DNA from: Candidozyma auris
Taxonomy: Eukaryota > Ascomycota > Pichiomycetes > Serinales > Metschnikowiaceae
DNA length: 64,000 bases
Direction: 5' to 3'
Assembly: GCF_003013715.1 (NCBI RefSeq)
Contig: NC_072812.1
Coordinates: 186,001-250,000 of the forward strand
Part shown: in pieces, positions 38,683 to 48,308 of the stretch
Position numbering within the stretch: position 1 is the stretch's first letter
Layout: the number at the start of each line of letters is the position of its first letter
Program-made: the position numbers and the translations under genes
Notes under the pieces: model-generated
Databases searched by the model: none
What the model was told of the DNA's origin: nothing
Seen by the model: the letters and a program-made list of their open reading frames with translations, nothing else

Positions 38683-39126
38683 ATGGCGTGGATCCCCTTT
38701 GGTGTCGGCAAAAAAGACAATGCATCTGCGGCCCCGAGACCGCAACCTCCCCAATTAGAGCAGCGCTCTCACCAACCTCTTGGGGTGCTGTCTGACGAGC
38801 TGGACATTCAGAATACATTGAACCAGATTGCTACCTCCCATTCGCAACCCGAAGTTCAATTTGCTCGTGCTAACACGAATGAGGAAAGCAATAATGCTGT
38901 GACTAAGTTTGTGGAATCGCATCCTAAGCGCATGTTCATCATCGACGGAGAGAAGTACGCCAATGAGTCGATCATATGCACCAACGACGAGAGAGGAGAG
39001 AAGACATGCTTGAGGTTAGGGTATAACTCAATACAGCTTTTCAAGCAGATGCAGAAGCTTGAGTACTTCTGCTCATTGCCTAACGATATTGACGCCACCT
39101 ACTTCGAATGCCGCAAGATTACATAG
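38683..39126 (+). CDS. Unrecognised small protein
   Basis: The frame gives 147 residues from the ATG at 38683 (MAWIPFGVGKKD). The N-terminal third is Pro/Gln-rich and probably disordered. The C-terminal 70 residues look folded, with KRMFIIDGEKYANESIICTNDERGEKTCLRLGYNS followed by an amphipathic helix and YFCSLPNDIDATYFECRKIT (phrases listed in pieces; five Cys in total). I do not know the family. It lies 99 bp after IRC19 on the same strand and converges on the SOD-like gene. Codon use and the conserved-looking C-terminal half argue that it is a real gene. Confidence 0.65.
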   Translation: MAWIPFGVGKKDNASAAPRPQPPQLEQRSHQPLGVLSDELDIQNTLNQIATSHSQPEVQFARANTNEESNNAVTKFVESHPKRMFIIDGEKYANESIICTNDERGEKTCLRLGYNSIQLFKQMQKLEYFCSLPNDIDATYFECRKIT

Positions 39127-39185
39127 TTAATGATGATTCTTTACTCTAATACAAATGCATGTACATACGATGGCGACCAGCGACA

Positions 39186-40076
39186 TCACAAGAAAAAGGG
39201 AGCCAACACACCAAAAAGGGCACAGATAGCAGCATTCAAGCTCGCAGCTCCGCCTTCCTCGCACACGGAGTTTTGGCCATAGTTGGTCACAGTGGTCTTA
39301 TTGTGATGATAACTGCTAGAATTTGTCACCTTAGTGACAATCTCGGGTGAGTACTCTGTCTCTGAATATGCACTTTCAGTAGACAGCGTAGAGGCGGCTG
39401 ACTCGTAGCCCCCGAACGAACTGCTGCTGCCGTCGCCATCCTCGTCCCGCTTGTTCACGTCGTAGATAACATCAGCGCCCTCACCGTCGCCTTCGCTGTC
39501 AGAGTCACAGCGAAGACGCTCCATCTGCTCCTCGGTGGCGTACTCGATATTAGCACAAGCGATCTTGGTCATGTCACTGTAGTGAAACACTACCGAGCGA
39601 CCAACGATGCTACCTTTCGACTGAGCTGTCAAAGAGATATAAGGATCGTAGTACTCGGTTTGGAAGCAGGTCGTCTGGATTTGACCGTGCTTGCCCGACA
39701 AGTCGCCAATTTTGCAGTACTCGTCGCCGTCTTGGGCGTCACAGTTTGGCGAGGCGTGGTAAGGGTTGAAGATTGGCCCAACACTTTCACAGTCACCGTC
39801 ATCGCCAACGGGAAATTCGTGGACATGATAGAGAAATGGGAAGCCGTCGGCTGGAAGCCTGGTCACGTCAACGTTGACCTTGACTTTCTTGCCGTAAGGG
39901 GCCTCGAACAGAACGTAGCCCTCCATCTCGCCACAACCAAACATAGGGAACTCGGCAACGGCAACAACATTCAGAGGGTTAGAGGTGATCTGGGGCGCCA
40001 CGCCGGCAAGGACGACGGACGCAAGCCCAGAGATAAGAATGGTTGACACTACGGAAGAAAACCTGGTGAACATCAT
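39186..40076 (-). CDS. GPI-anchored cell-surface superoxide dismutase-like protein
   Basis: The 296-residue product has an N-terminal signal peptide (about 1-25), a SOD domain (about 30-180), a Ser/Thr/Asp/Glu-rich stalk, and a hydrophobic C-terminus after a Gly/Ala/Ser cluster, which is a GPI-attachment signal. The SOD domain belongs to the fungal Cu-only group (C. albicans Sod4-Sod6). H84-V-H86 and H165 (VVFHYS) are in copper-ligand positions, with GDLSGKHG nearby. Where Cu/Zn and many Cu-only SODs have GPHFNP-like sequence with a bridging His, this one reads GPIFNP, with His at 107. Activity is therefore not certain. These proteins sit in the wall and remove superoxide outside the cell. 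A TATA box is at 40136-40143. Confidence 0.85.
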   Translation of the reverse strand: MMFTRFSSVVSTILISGLASVVLAGVAPQITSNPLNVVAVAEFPMFGCGEMEGYVLFEAPYGKKVKVNVDVTRLPADGFPFLYHVHEFPVGDDGDCESVGPIFNPYHASPNCDAQDGDEYCKIGDLSGKHGQIQTTCFQTEYYDPYISLTAQSKGSIVGRSVVFHYSDMTKIACANIEYATEEQMERLRCDSDSEGDGEGADVIYDVNKRDEDGDGSSSSFGGYESAASTLSTESAYSETEYSPEIVTKVTNSSSYHHNKTTVTNYGQNSVCEEGGAASLNAAICALFGVLAPFFL

Positions 40077-40135
40077 ACTTCGTGGGAAAAGAGAGTGGGT
40101 TGTGATGAAATGGTTGCAAAAATTACCGCGCCTGT

Positions 40136-40143
40136 CTTTTATA
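40136..40143 (-). promoter_or_regulatory. TATA box of the SOD-like gene
   Basis: TATAAAAG on the minus strand lies 60 bp upstream of the ATG at 40076. It fits the inducible expression usual for surface SODs. The remaining SOD/ISA1 gap (40077-40274) has no other recognised feature. Confidence 0.6.
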
Positions 40144-40274
40144 GTGCTTGAGTGAGCCCTGCAACCAATGTGCTACAAACTGTAAGATCCCTTGTGTCGT
40201 AAATGCAAGATTTCAATGCTATACATGCTAGATGTCTATTCCAAGAATTATGCCAAAGTAAATCTCTATGGGTT

Positions 40275-41150
40275 TTATACCATAAACGATTCGCCACAGC
40301 CGCATGTGCCCTTGGAGTTAGGGTTCTTGAAGATGAACCTAGATGAGAGCTTGTCGTCAATCCAGTCCATCTCAGAACCAACAATGGAAAATAGAGCTTT
40401 AGAATCAATTAAAACCTTGACTCCATCCTGCTCTACCAACTCGTCAAATTTGCCTGGCTCGGTGACATATTCCAAGTGGTATGTCAAGCCAGAACAGCCT
40501 CTGTTTCTGACACCAATGCGGATAAGTTGAGGTTCAGGCTGGTCTAGTAATGCCTTGAGATGCTCCACGGCCCCTGGAGACAACGTGATTAAAGCCTTTC
40601 TTGGACGCAATTGCCTCCTGGCCTTCTTGGGCTTAGCGCTGGCTTCCGAAGCCTTCTCCGTGCTTACCTTCGGAAGGGGAGCAGTGGAAGCTGATGTTTG
40701 TGTCTCTGGTGATTTAGCGTTCTTTGTGGCTTGAGTCTCGTTGATGTCCCTCTTAGTGAATTCTTCATTTTGAGACACCGTCTCCTTGGCCTCCTTGGTC
40801 GTCTTCGATGCAGCAGATCTAAATCTAGAAGTCCTCGACTTTCTCGCTAGTGGAGTGGGAGGAGCCGCTATTGTGATAGTTTCATGATGCTCTTGAGGCT
40901 CTGGAGCCTGTTGTTCTTGTGAGTCTGAAGAGGGGAATGTGAGCGAATGCTTGGACCAGCGGGACCCTCTCAAAGAGTTCAGCTTCACTGGCACCATGTC
41001 CTGATTGAGTTGATAGTTCAATGAGCCGAAGTTGGCTACTGGCAGCCTCTTCACCGTGCTGGGTACTGTTTGCATCCATCTCTTATACCCTCCGTGGGAA
41101 GCATACCTCACAAATATATTAGTTCTTTGAGTTGCACAGCTCCGTAACAT
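40275..41150 (-). CDS. ISA1: Mitochondrial Fe-S assembly protein Isa1
   Basis: The 291-residue product ends in an A-type Fe-S scaffold domain (about 180-291). The three ligand cysteines are present in NRGCSGLTYHLEY and the closing GTCGCGESF. Isa1 works with Isa2 and Iba57 to make [4Fe-4S] clusters for aconitase and lipoate synthase in the mitochondrial matrix. I chose the ATG at 41150 because it opens a basic, Arg/Ser-rich presequence (MLRSCATQRTN). The open frame continues 60 codons upstream but would add a hydrophobic segment unlike the family. The long linker (about 80-175) rich in Ser, Thr, Lys and Glu is unusual in length. FRA1 lies upstream on the same strand. Confidence 0.93.
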   Translation of the reverse strand: MLRSCATQRTNIFVRYASHGGYKRWMQTVPSTVKRLPVANFGSLNYQLNQDMVPVKLNSLRGSRWSKHSLTFPSSDSQEQQAPEPQEHHETITIAAPPTPLARKSRTSRFRSAASKTTKEAKETVSQNEEFTKRDINETQATKNAKSPETQTSASTAPLPKVSTEKASEASAKPKKARRQLRPRKALITLSPGAVEHLKALLDQPEPQLIRIGVRNRGCSGLTYHLEYVTEPGKFDELVEQDGVKVLIDSKALFSIVGSEMDWIDDKLSSRFIFKNPNSKGTCGCGESFMV

Positions 41151-41519
41151 GTCTGTATGATAATGATATAAATATTTTAGTGTGCAAACGATAAATAGGC
41201 GTAGGTGATAAGTAAAATAATGTAGTAAATAGTTAAGAAATATCTGAGTAATATTTTTGCTTAGTCTACATATGAGAATGAAGGTCAGAGCAAATTGTCT
41301 ATATGCAGTATGGGTTTCTGGGTAAGCCATATTTGTTGCTCTCCTATTGGCTCATTTTTGACTCCGACGGCGGATACCGCTCCTCGGATCCGGTGTCTGC
41401 AAGGGCAAAGCGTGGGGAATCACTCACGCTTCTTTCGTCCTTGCATTACACACTACGTCGGCGATTAGCTCCGAGCTTTTTATCATTAAACGTAAACATT
41501 TTATATGAAAGTAATGGTT
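41151..41519. promoter_or_regulatory. ISA1 promoter with paired CGG palindromes
   Basis: In this 369-bp gap, CGGATACCG (41371-41379) and CGGATCCGG (41385-41393) lie 14 bp apart, preceded by CGACGG. CGG/CCG inverted pairs are typical sites for Zn2Cys6 factors. A related GTGGGGAATC occurs at 41412-41421, one mismatch from the reverse of GATCCCCCAC. The last part is the FRA1 3' flank. Confidence 0.5.
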
Positions 41520-43625
41520 TTACTTTAACGAGGCAGTCTCTCTCTTCAACCACGCCCATTCGATAGTATTCTTGATGAAACTGCCGCTCAATTCCTTCCA
41601 AATGGTTTTATGGTAATCATCGATCCATTCTTTCTCTTCCTTTGTGAGCATATTCTGGTTAATCAAACGACGGCAGAATGGTACTCTGGTAACGGTCTCA
41701 AACTCATTGAACTTTTTACCATTATATTCGTATCCGCTAGGCTTCACGAACATGACGTTCTCAATACGAATTCCATATTCACCTTCCTCGTAGTAGCCTG
41801 GCTCGTTAGATAGCAAGTGACCTGGCTTCAAAAGATTCTTGGAGTTAGCTCTTGGTCCGAGACCAATGGGTCCCTCATGCACATTCAAGAAAGCACCGAT
41901 TCCATGAGATGTACCATGGCCAAAATCTTTACCTTGCTTCCACAAATACTGTCTGGCGACAGTATCAGTCAACGGAGTCTTCTCGGGAAACTTCAAACTA
42001 CCTAACGCGATGTTGCCCTTCAACACTAATGTATAATTGTCGATCTCCTCTTGCGTTGGCGTTCCGAAGTGCACACATCTGGTGGTGTCCGTGGTACCCT
42101 CCAAATACTGAGCACCGGAATCATTAAGGTAGATCTTGGAAGGGTCTATGGTAGCGCAAGCTTCCTTGGTAGGCTTGTAGTGGATAATGGCACCGTTGGC
42201 ACCCGATGCACTGATGGTGTCAAAAGACAAACCAACGAAATTTGCTTCCTCAGATCTAAGTTCAAATAGCTTTTGATCAGCTTCGACTTCGTTAATCAAC
42301 TCCACTTTATTAGCTACCTCTTCCTCAAGCCAAGCGAAAAACTTGCACAACGCTCTACCGTCCTTTAAATGAGCTAATTTAGCACCTTCTAACTCTGTCA
42401 GATTCTTAATTGCTTTCAAATTTTCCACAGGTGTCGGGGAAACATGCACATGCTCACAATTTAGAGTACGAACGATATCCCAGGACGCACTACCCTCATC
42501 TAACAAAAATGATTTCTTTGATTCTTTGAAACTCTTGGAAACCTTGCTTAGCTCCTCCCAAAAGGATTCGTAAGGTTTAACTTTCACATTGTTCTTTTCC
42601 AAATGCAGACTAACGGGGGAATCAAACTTCTTATTGTTTGCATATAAAGTAACACTTTCCTTGTCGGCGTCAATGATCACATAACTGTAGAATACGGGAT
42701 TGTATTGTATGTCGCTGCCTCTTAAGTTTAAAAGCCAGGCAACCTCGTCTAAAGCGCTGATAATAATACCGTCGCAATTGTTTTCTTTAACAGCGTCAAT
42801 AACTTTTGTAATTTTGGCATTCACACCTTCTCCAGCGAACTTTTCATCAAGTACCTTGATGATATTCTCGGGAACAGGAGGAACTTCCTCAAACTCAGGC
42901 CAGATAGCGTCCACGAGATTCTTTTTGACCGGTACAAGTTCAACTTGGGCTTCGGTCTTCTTCTTGGTCTCTTCCTCAATGGCTTTTGTTATCTTGTCAA
43001 AGGACAGAAAACTGATCAATTTAGGGTCAACGCCGATTTTGACAAGCTTTCCGGAGTCTACAGACAACTGGATGGCCTGCTGAACAGCCCATTTCTCCCA
43101 AGAAAGCACATCCTTCTGGCCTTGCTTCAACAACGTCCAGTTGAAATCTAACTCGTTTGTTGCCTGAGTAAAGTATCTGCCATCGGTGGCCAATGCAGCA
43201 GAACCTTCTGGCACTTCACCGAAGCTGTTTACGTCTCTGGTGACAACAGCGACGCCAGCGCTTCCAGAGAAGCCCGAAATAAACGCACGTCTCTGATCCA
43301 CCGGAGCCACGTACTCCGACTGGTGTTGGTCTTCCGAGGGAATCACGTAAACGCCCAAGTCATTTTCCTTCATCAACTTTCTGAGTTTCTCCAATCTCGC
43401 CGATGTGTTGACCTCCTTGATTTCTGGCACACACAAGGAAGCAGCGTCGATAGTGTAGACGGAACCCTTTCTGGAGCCCTTTGGTGAGCCCAGCTGGGAG
43501 TTGAATCTTTTGATGGAAATTCTTTTAGCAAAAGTCGACGATCTCCTGTTTCGTGATAATAAGCCTGGAGAGCAAGTGCAGTTGGAGCACTCTGCTCTGG
43601 AAATTCTTCTTTGAGCCACGGACAT
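41520..43625 (-). CDS. FRA1: Aminopeptidase P-like protein Fra1
   Basis: The 701-residue product is a three-domain X-prolyl aminopeptidase of the metallopeptidase M24 group. The metal ligands are visible: two Asp in YLNDSGAQYLEGTTDTTR, His in GHGTSHGIGAF, and Glu in LSNEPGYYEEG and RIENVMFV. S. cerevisiae Fra1 binds Fra2 and Grx3/4 and relays mitochondrial Fe-S status to Aft1. The enzyme also resembles human XPNPEP1. The first 50 residues form a basic, Ser/Arg-rich extension before the fold begins at about 75 (ARLEKLRKLM). The ligands appear intact, so it may be catalytically competent. ISA1 follows downstream on the same strand, as in S. cerevisiae apart from TPO1. Confidence 0.92.
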   Translation of the reverse strand: MSVAQRRISRAECSNCTCSPGLLSRNRRSSTFAKRISIKRFNSQLGSPKGSRKGSVYTIDAASLCVPEIKEVNTSARLEKLRKLMKENDLGVYVIPSEDQHQSEYVAPVDQRRAFISGFSGSAGVAVVTRDVNSFGEVPEGSAALATDGRYFTQATNELDFNWTLLKQGQKDVLSWEKWAVQQAIQLSVDSGKLVKIGVDPKLISFLSFDKITKAIEEETKKKTEAQVELVPVKKNLVDAIWPEFEEVPPVPENIIKVLDEKFAGEGVNAKITKVIDAVKENNCDGIIISALDEVAWLLNLRGSDIQYNPVFYSYVIIDADKESVTLYANNKKFDSPVSLHLEKNNVKVKPYESFWEELSKVSKSFKESKKSFLLDEGSASWDIVRTLNCEHVHVSPTPVENLKAIKNLTELEGAKLAHLKDGRALCKFFAWLEEEVANKVELINEVEADQKLFELRSEEANFVGLSFDTISASGANGAIIHYKPTKEACATIDPSKIYLNDSGAQYLEGTTDTTRCVHFGTPTQEEIDNYTLVLKGNIALGSLKFPEKTPLTDTVARQYLWKQGKDFGHGTSHGIGAFLNVHEGPIGLGPRANSKNLLKPGHLLSNEPGYYEEGEYGIRIENVMFVKPSGYEYNGKKFNEFETVTRVPFCRRLINQNMLTKEEKEWIDDYHKTIWKELSGSFIKNTIEWAWLKRETASLK

Positions 43626-45114
43626 TGAATTGAAGTAGCAGTAGTGGGGGAAAAGGATGATAGGTATAAAAATGTTGCCTGACTTGTGGGAAGGAATTGA
43701 GCGAGCGGCCCGATTATGTAAGCACCGAAAAGCAGCAAGCGAGCCGTGCGAGAATCCAGCAAGGCAATTGAGGTTGACAAAAGTAAGAGAAATAAGTCTG
43801 TGGAAAATTGATGCTTAAAGTTACGATTTTTCGATTCTTTCCCAGATCCTACACCTTCCTAAGTAGTGAAAAACGTCAATGTCGTCAATCTACTGCTTGA
43901 AATCAAACAATAGGAAAACACAGAGAGGGAACTAAATAAGGAAAATAACGAAGGAACACAAAAATGGCACTTTATGACCCCAGTCACGCAACGAAATTCT
44001 ACATGAAAAAGGCGATGGTAATTAGTACGTGCTTTTTAAGTTTCAGTACTTATTTCTTTTTGAAATTTTTTTTTTTTTTTCTTTAGGCTTGCCACCTCGC
44101 CATCCCGTTGTAGTGAACTTCTCACATTAGCCAGCGCGCTTTTGACGTAATCTAAACGATCGCTGGCGGATGAAGGATTACCTGAGATCTCTGGAAGGAG
44201 AGAGGAAAAAGTGATTTTTGAACTAGCACACCCTCAAGCATAGGATTATTGTGCTTTGTCTTCAGCAAGAGATGTGTATTTGCAACGATAGAAAGCTATG
44301 GCAGAATAGTGTGACTGGCTCCACGGAACTCCGTATGGTGAAACTATATGATGGGTAAGTTACTGGCTGCGAAATATGGTCACCTCCTTCGACTCGGGCA
44401 CTGAGAGTGGTCATGTGGTGAAATAAAGCCCCAAAAGAGTGACTGATGTTCAAAATTTACTGCTTCTTGTCTTGTTGTCGGCTGAAAGTACTCCTTGATG
44501 AGGTTTACTTTTTTTTGTATCCTTCTTGCAATTTCGGAGTGTAGTTGCAAACTGGAAAGATTTTCGCTTTTATCGCACGGAAACATGTTAAAAGATATTT
44601 TACATTTGTTCTCAAAAGCCACTTTAGAGGCTATATTTAGACAAGTCGAGATTAATATCAGTACCTTTTTTTGAAAGCAGTAGCATTGAAGAGTTTGGTA
44701 CCCGCGGATTCCATTCTTGATCCATCGCATGTCATTAATCAAAGATTACAACCTGAGCTTTTGATAATTTATGGAGTTTATGACTTGTAATTATCATGTA
44801 AATCATCAAGTTTTTACGAAGGAGTGTACTAGTTCCGCTTCCTACCCAGTCCAAATAAGGAATCACCCACCCAATGCCTACCTTAATCCCATCTGAAGAA
44901 AATGTAGCCAAACAATTGATTTATCAACTTAGAGTGGTAAAATATGGCTTTTTGTTTTCTTTTTTTTTACTCGACCCATTTTTCTTACCATCTTTGTGCT
45001 AATGTAGAATAATCATCAGTGTAGTAGTTGTGGAACCGCACTCATCTCGGTACCTACATCTTACTGCGTATTAAGTTATATAGGCACAACCATACTAACA
45101 AATATAAGGGCTCA
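43626..45114. other. Largest gene-free stretch, FRA1 / KAP122
   Basis: This 1.49-kb region separates divergent genes. I see T-runs near 44068-44082 and 44507-44517, one exact copy of the recurring 13-bp word (44362-44374, minus strand), and a TACTAAC at 45093-45099. The longest frame, on the minus strand from the ATG at 44730 to about 44380 (116 residues), has no recognisable domain. A 40-residue frame at 43964 begins MALYDPSHATKFYMKK and runs into a T-tract. I cannot call either a gene, and I found no tRNA or spliceosomal RNA. Confidence 0.45.
44362..44374 (-). repeat. Intergenic 13-mer TTTCGCAGCCAGT, copy 1
   Basis: An exact copy on the minus strand, about 740 bp from each neighbouring gene start. 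See the copies at 53207, 57437 and 63652. Confidence 0.6.
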
Positions 45115-48100
45115 ATGAATCAGGTCTTCGAAGACGCCGAACGGGTATGCCTAATCGATTCGTAACACTCAATTGATAGCTACTAACATCTAGCAAATTG
45201 AAACATTATATTCTACCAGTGACCAGAATCAGGTCGCTGAAATCCTGAGAAACCTTCGAGATTTGCAGCGTTCAAGTCATGGTGAGGCCCTTGCGTCTTA
45301 CTTGCTCCAGCAGCAGAGTATGAATTGCAGATATTTTGGAGCCTTGACGTATACGGTTGTCTTACAGCATTTAGATCAGCCCTCAAACAGAAGCTTACTT
45401 GAATTAGTACTGTCAATTGGATCTCATATCCGTCGTCTCACTCATGAGGGAAACTCATCGAGCTCAAACATTCTTATACTACGCAAGCTCATATCAAATT
45501 TGTCTCAGGTATTTATTAACTACCATGATAAAACCCCTAATCCCTTATTTACCGTTTTGGAGGCGATTTCAGATACAGATTTTCAGGACGCCACTTCATT
45601 TGCATATTGCATCACCCAACTAACTCCTGATAGATTTAGCCTAATACTCTTGGTTTTTGCCATATTGATCGAAGATGTGACAAGACGTAATGACTATAAG
45701 TTGCCAGTGCATCATGCAATCAGATCACAGATCTATCCGATGCTTCTAACTTCTGTGGAGTACATTGAGCATCTTCACACGCAAGGCGAAATGCTCTATG
45801 GGCTCGATTTGGAGACTCTCAAAACAATATCTTCCTGGATGGCGTATATACCTAACATTGGAGGTGACCTACGATTCTCCGCAGAGGATATCGCTCCTTT
45901 GACTCGATACCTAATAATTCATCTACAGGGCCCATACTCTTTGGACAATGAGACGAATTTGCAGCAGTATAAAGAGGCATTGTTAATATTTTCGGAGATT
46001 CTCGAAAGCAACGCTGCACTCTTGTCCCTCGAGACAAAGCTGATACTATACAGCCAGATTTTTGACGAGAATAAGTGGGGAAGTGAATTTCTCAAGAAAG
46101 TGGTGTTAAGCGAAAAAAGAGAAGAGTTTGAAGACGAGGTAAATGCGTTTGTGTACTTAGTCATCGTGATTGCCCAGCTCAACTTGATTAGGCTCTCAAG
46201 ATCAATACTTACACCTCAGACTCAAAACATACTATCTATCATGTACCAAATTACCACCATACCTGGAAGTCCCCTTATCGATGAGATGATCTCACAGCAA
46301 ATGCTTGTTTTTTGGGAAGAATTTGCCGATGTGTATGTCGATCTGGAAGATTTAGTCGAAATACTTATGGAGAATAATAATGATCCCGGCTTCGCTGACT
46401 CATTCAAGCGCGAGAGAGATAGAATATTCGACGAGGTAGCCAGAGTGTACTGGAAGAAGATCCAGATCACAGACTTACAGTCTTATCAGTCATCTAAATC
46501 AGACCTCTTGACGTACAGAAACAACGTGGCAGATTTCTTCTTGGTGGTATACAATCTTTTGAAGTCCCCGTTTTATCGTTCTCTTGCTGCATTCACAGCT
46601 GAAAAGGCGGGATCTACAGATTTCAGCAACAAGAATCTTGCCGAGATTGAGTCTACACTCTTTCTCCTTTATAAAATCAACGAGGACTCATCATACTACG
46701 AACTGCAAACTCGTGAGTTGATACCCTATTCAAAGGCCATATTTGATGGTGGTATCATGCGCTTTTTTGAGCATCTTATTCTGATACCTCACATCGGCAT
46801 ACTCTATATGTCTACTGCATTGCACTTCATCAGTTCAAACGAGTTCTACTTTGCTAGCGAGGAAGGGTTTGGTCACTTAGGGGGTGTATTTGATTACCTC
46901 TTCACAGTAATCATGAAGGGCTCTAAGCCCCTCTCACTCCTTGCTTCGAAAGCCGTCACAAATGTTTGTGAACACTGCGGTAGTAAGTTGACAAGTTATC
47001 TCTCCAATTTAGAGCCTGTTGTGATAGAGATGCTCAAGAACACCAACATCGACAGTTTGGTGAGGCTGAGGATGTTCAATGCATTCAGTGTAATTGCAAG
47101 AGGTATCGGCAGTGTTGAGGAGCACGCAGAAATCATCAAAGGGCTCATCACCACTATCGTCGAGGCAGCTCGTTCGATGATCGACAACACTAAGGATGAG
47201 TTGAGGGAGGAACAGGAAGATTACCTAGTATCTTTGATATCTTGTATCGTCAATATTGCGAAGGGTAGCGGGCTACCTGATGAGACTGTTGATGAAATGT
47301 CAGAGGAGGAGCAAGAACGTTATAGAAGCTTTTGGGCGTCGGATCCATTGCAAACAAAGAAGTTAGTTCTCCTCATCATTGAGGAACTATGTTTAAACTA
47401 TGACCCTCTTGCCCAAAAGCCCATCGTGGTAGAGAAGGCAACCCATGTGTTTAAGGCCGGCTTGGGGGAGCGTCTTGACGGACCGTTCACTCTCGACAAC
47501 ACAACAGTGGCTCAATTTGCACTCAGGATGATGAACTCGTTGACAAATCCCAATTCTGTGCCGTATGTGTTTAATTTAGTTGAGGCACTTGTCAAATTCA
47601 ATTTCAGAACGTTAGAGCCAGGGCTTGTTCTTGAGCTTGTGAACGGACTCATCGCTGAAAGGCTTGACTTTCTTAGCACTGATCCAGACATGGTCAAATG
47701 TGCAATTGATTTGTCGGCCAGGATCATCGAGTGTAAACCGTCTCTAATAATTCATGCAGATGCCTTCGTGAATATCATCATACCATTTGCCCTTGACGGA
47801 TTGAGCGCAAACGAGACCTTCATAGTCAAGTCAGTTCTGAAATTTTGGACTGATTTCACAGCTTTAAGAAAAGGCAGCAAAGAAGATCAGGAGAAAATGA
47901 ATGACATTTTCATTCGTCACAATCTCGGACAGGTGTTAACGAGGCGCTTGATTGAAGCCTTTCTCAAATCACCACGTTCTGCTCTTGAGTTATACTACAT
48001 TACTTTCAGAGCACTCCTTGGCAAGTTTCCTACGCACTTTAAGCAATGGTTAATCAACTCCCTTGAGAACCAAGAGACTTCCATAGAAGCACGGGTCTCT

Positions 48101-48229
48101 GGAAAAGATTTAGAGATGTTCATTCACCGCCTCCTTGTCACCCGTGGAAGGAGGGCCGCCAATGAGGTTCTCAAATCCTTTTGGTTGCAGGTAAATGGAG
48201 TTGTTGATTACGGGTCACAAAGTTTTTAA
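45115..48229 (+). CDS. KAP122: Karyopherin Kap122 (Pdr6)
   Basis: I join exon 1 (45115-45144, 10 codons) to exon 2 (45194-48229) across a 49-nt intron (45145-45193). The donor is GTATGC and the acceptor is TACTAACATCTAG. The spliced product has 1021 residues and begins with an importin-beta N-terminal helix pair (MNQVFEDAER, then QIETLYSTSDQN). HEAT-type helices run to the end. The segment CRYFGALTYTV and ILILRKLISNLSQVF fit S. cerevisiae Kap122 (about 1080 residues), which imports TFIIA, Ubc9-type and other cargos. The unspliced frame lacks an ATG before the conserved part, so the intron is needed. It converges on RFA1 with 79 bp between stops. Confidence 0.88.
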
Positions 48230-48308
48230 CAATGCAAGACCAGCAACTTGCATAACAGATAGCATACATCAAATACACACATTAATTCAAAAACCTAAAT
48301 TCCCCAAC

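Noticed and set aside
41151..41330. 60-codon N-terminal extension of Isa1
   Set aside because: It adds a hydrophobic stretch foreign to the family; the ATG at 41150 starts a good mitochondrial presequence.
44380..44730. 116-residue minus-strand frame in the large gap
   Set aside because: No recognisable domain, no promoter signal and irregular composition; kept only as a note on the gap.
45093..45099. TACTAAC just upstream of the KAP122 ATG
   Set aside because: The heptamer is expected several times by chance in 64 kb, the following AG is not a normal YAG, and no donor pairs convincingly with it.
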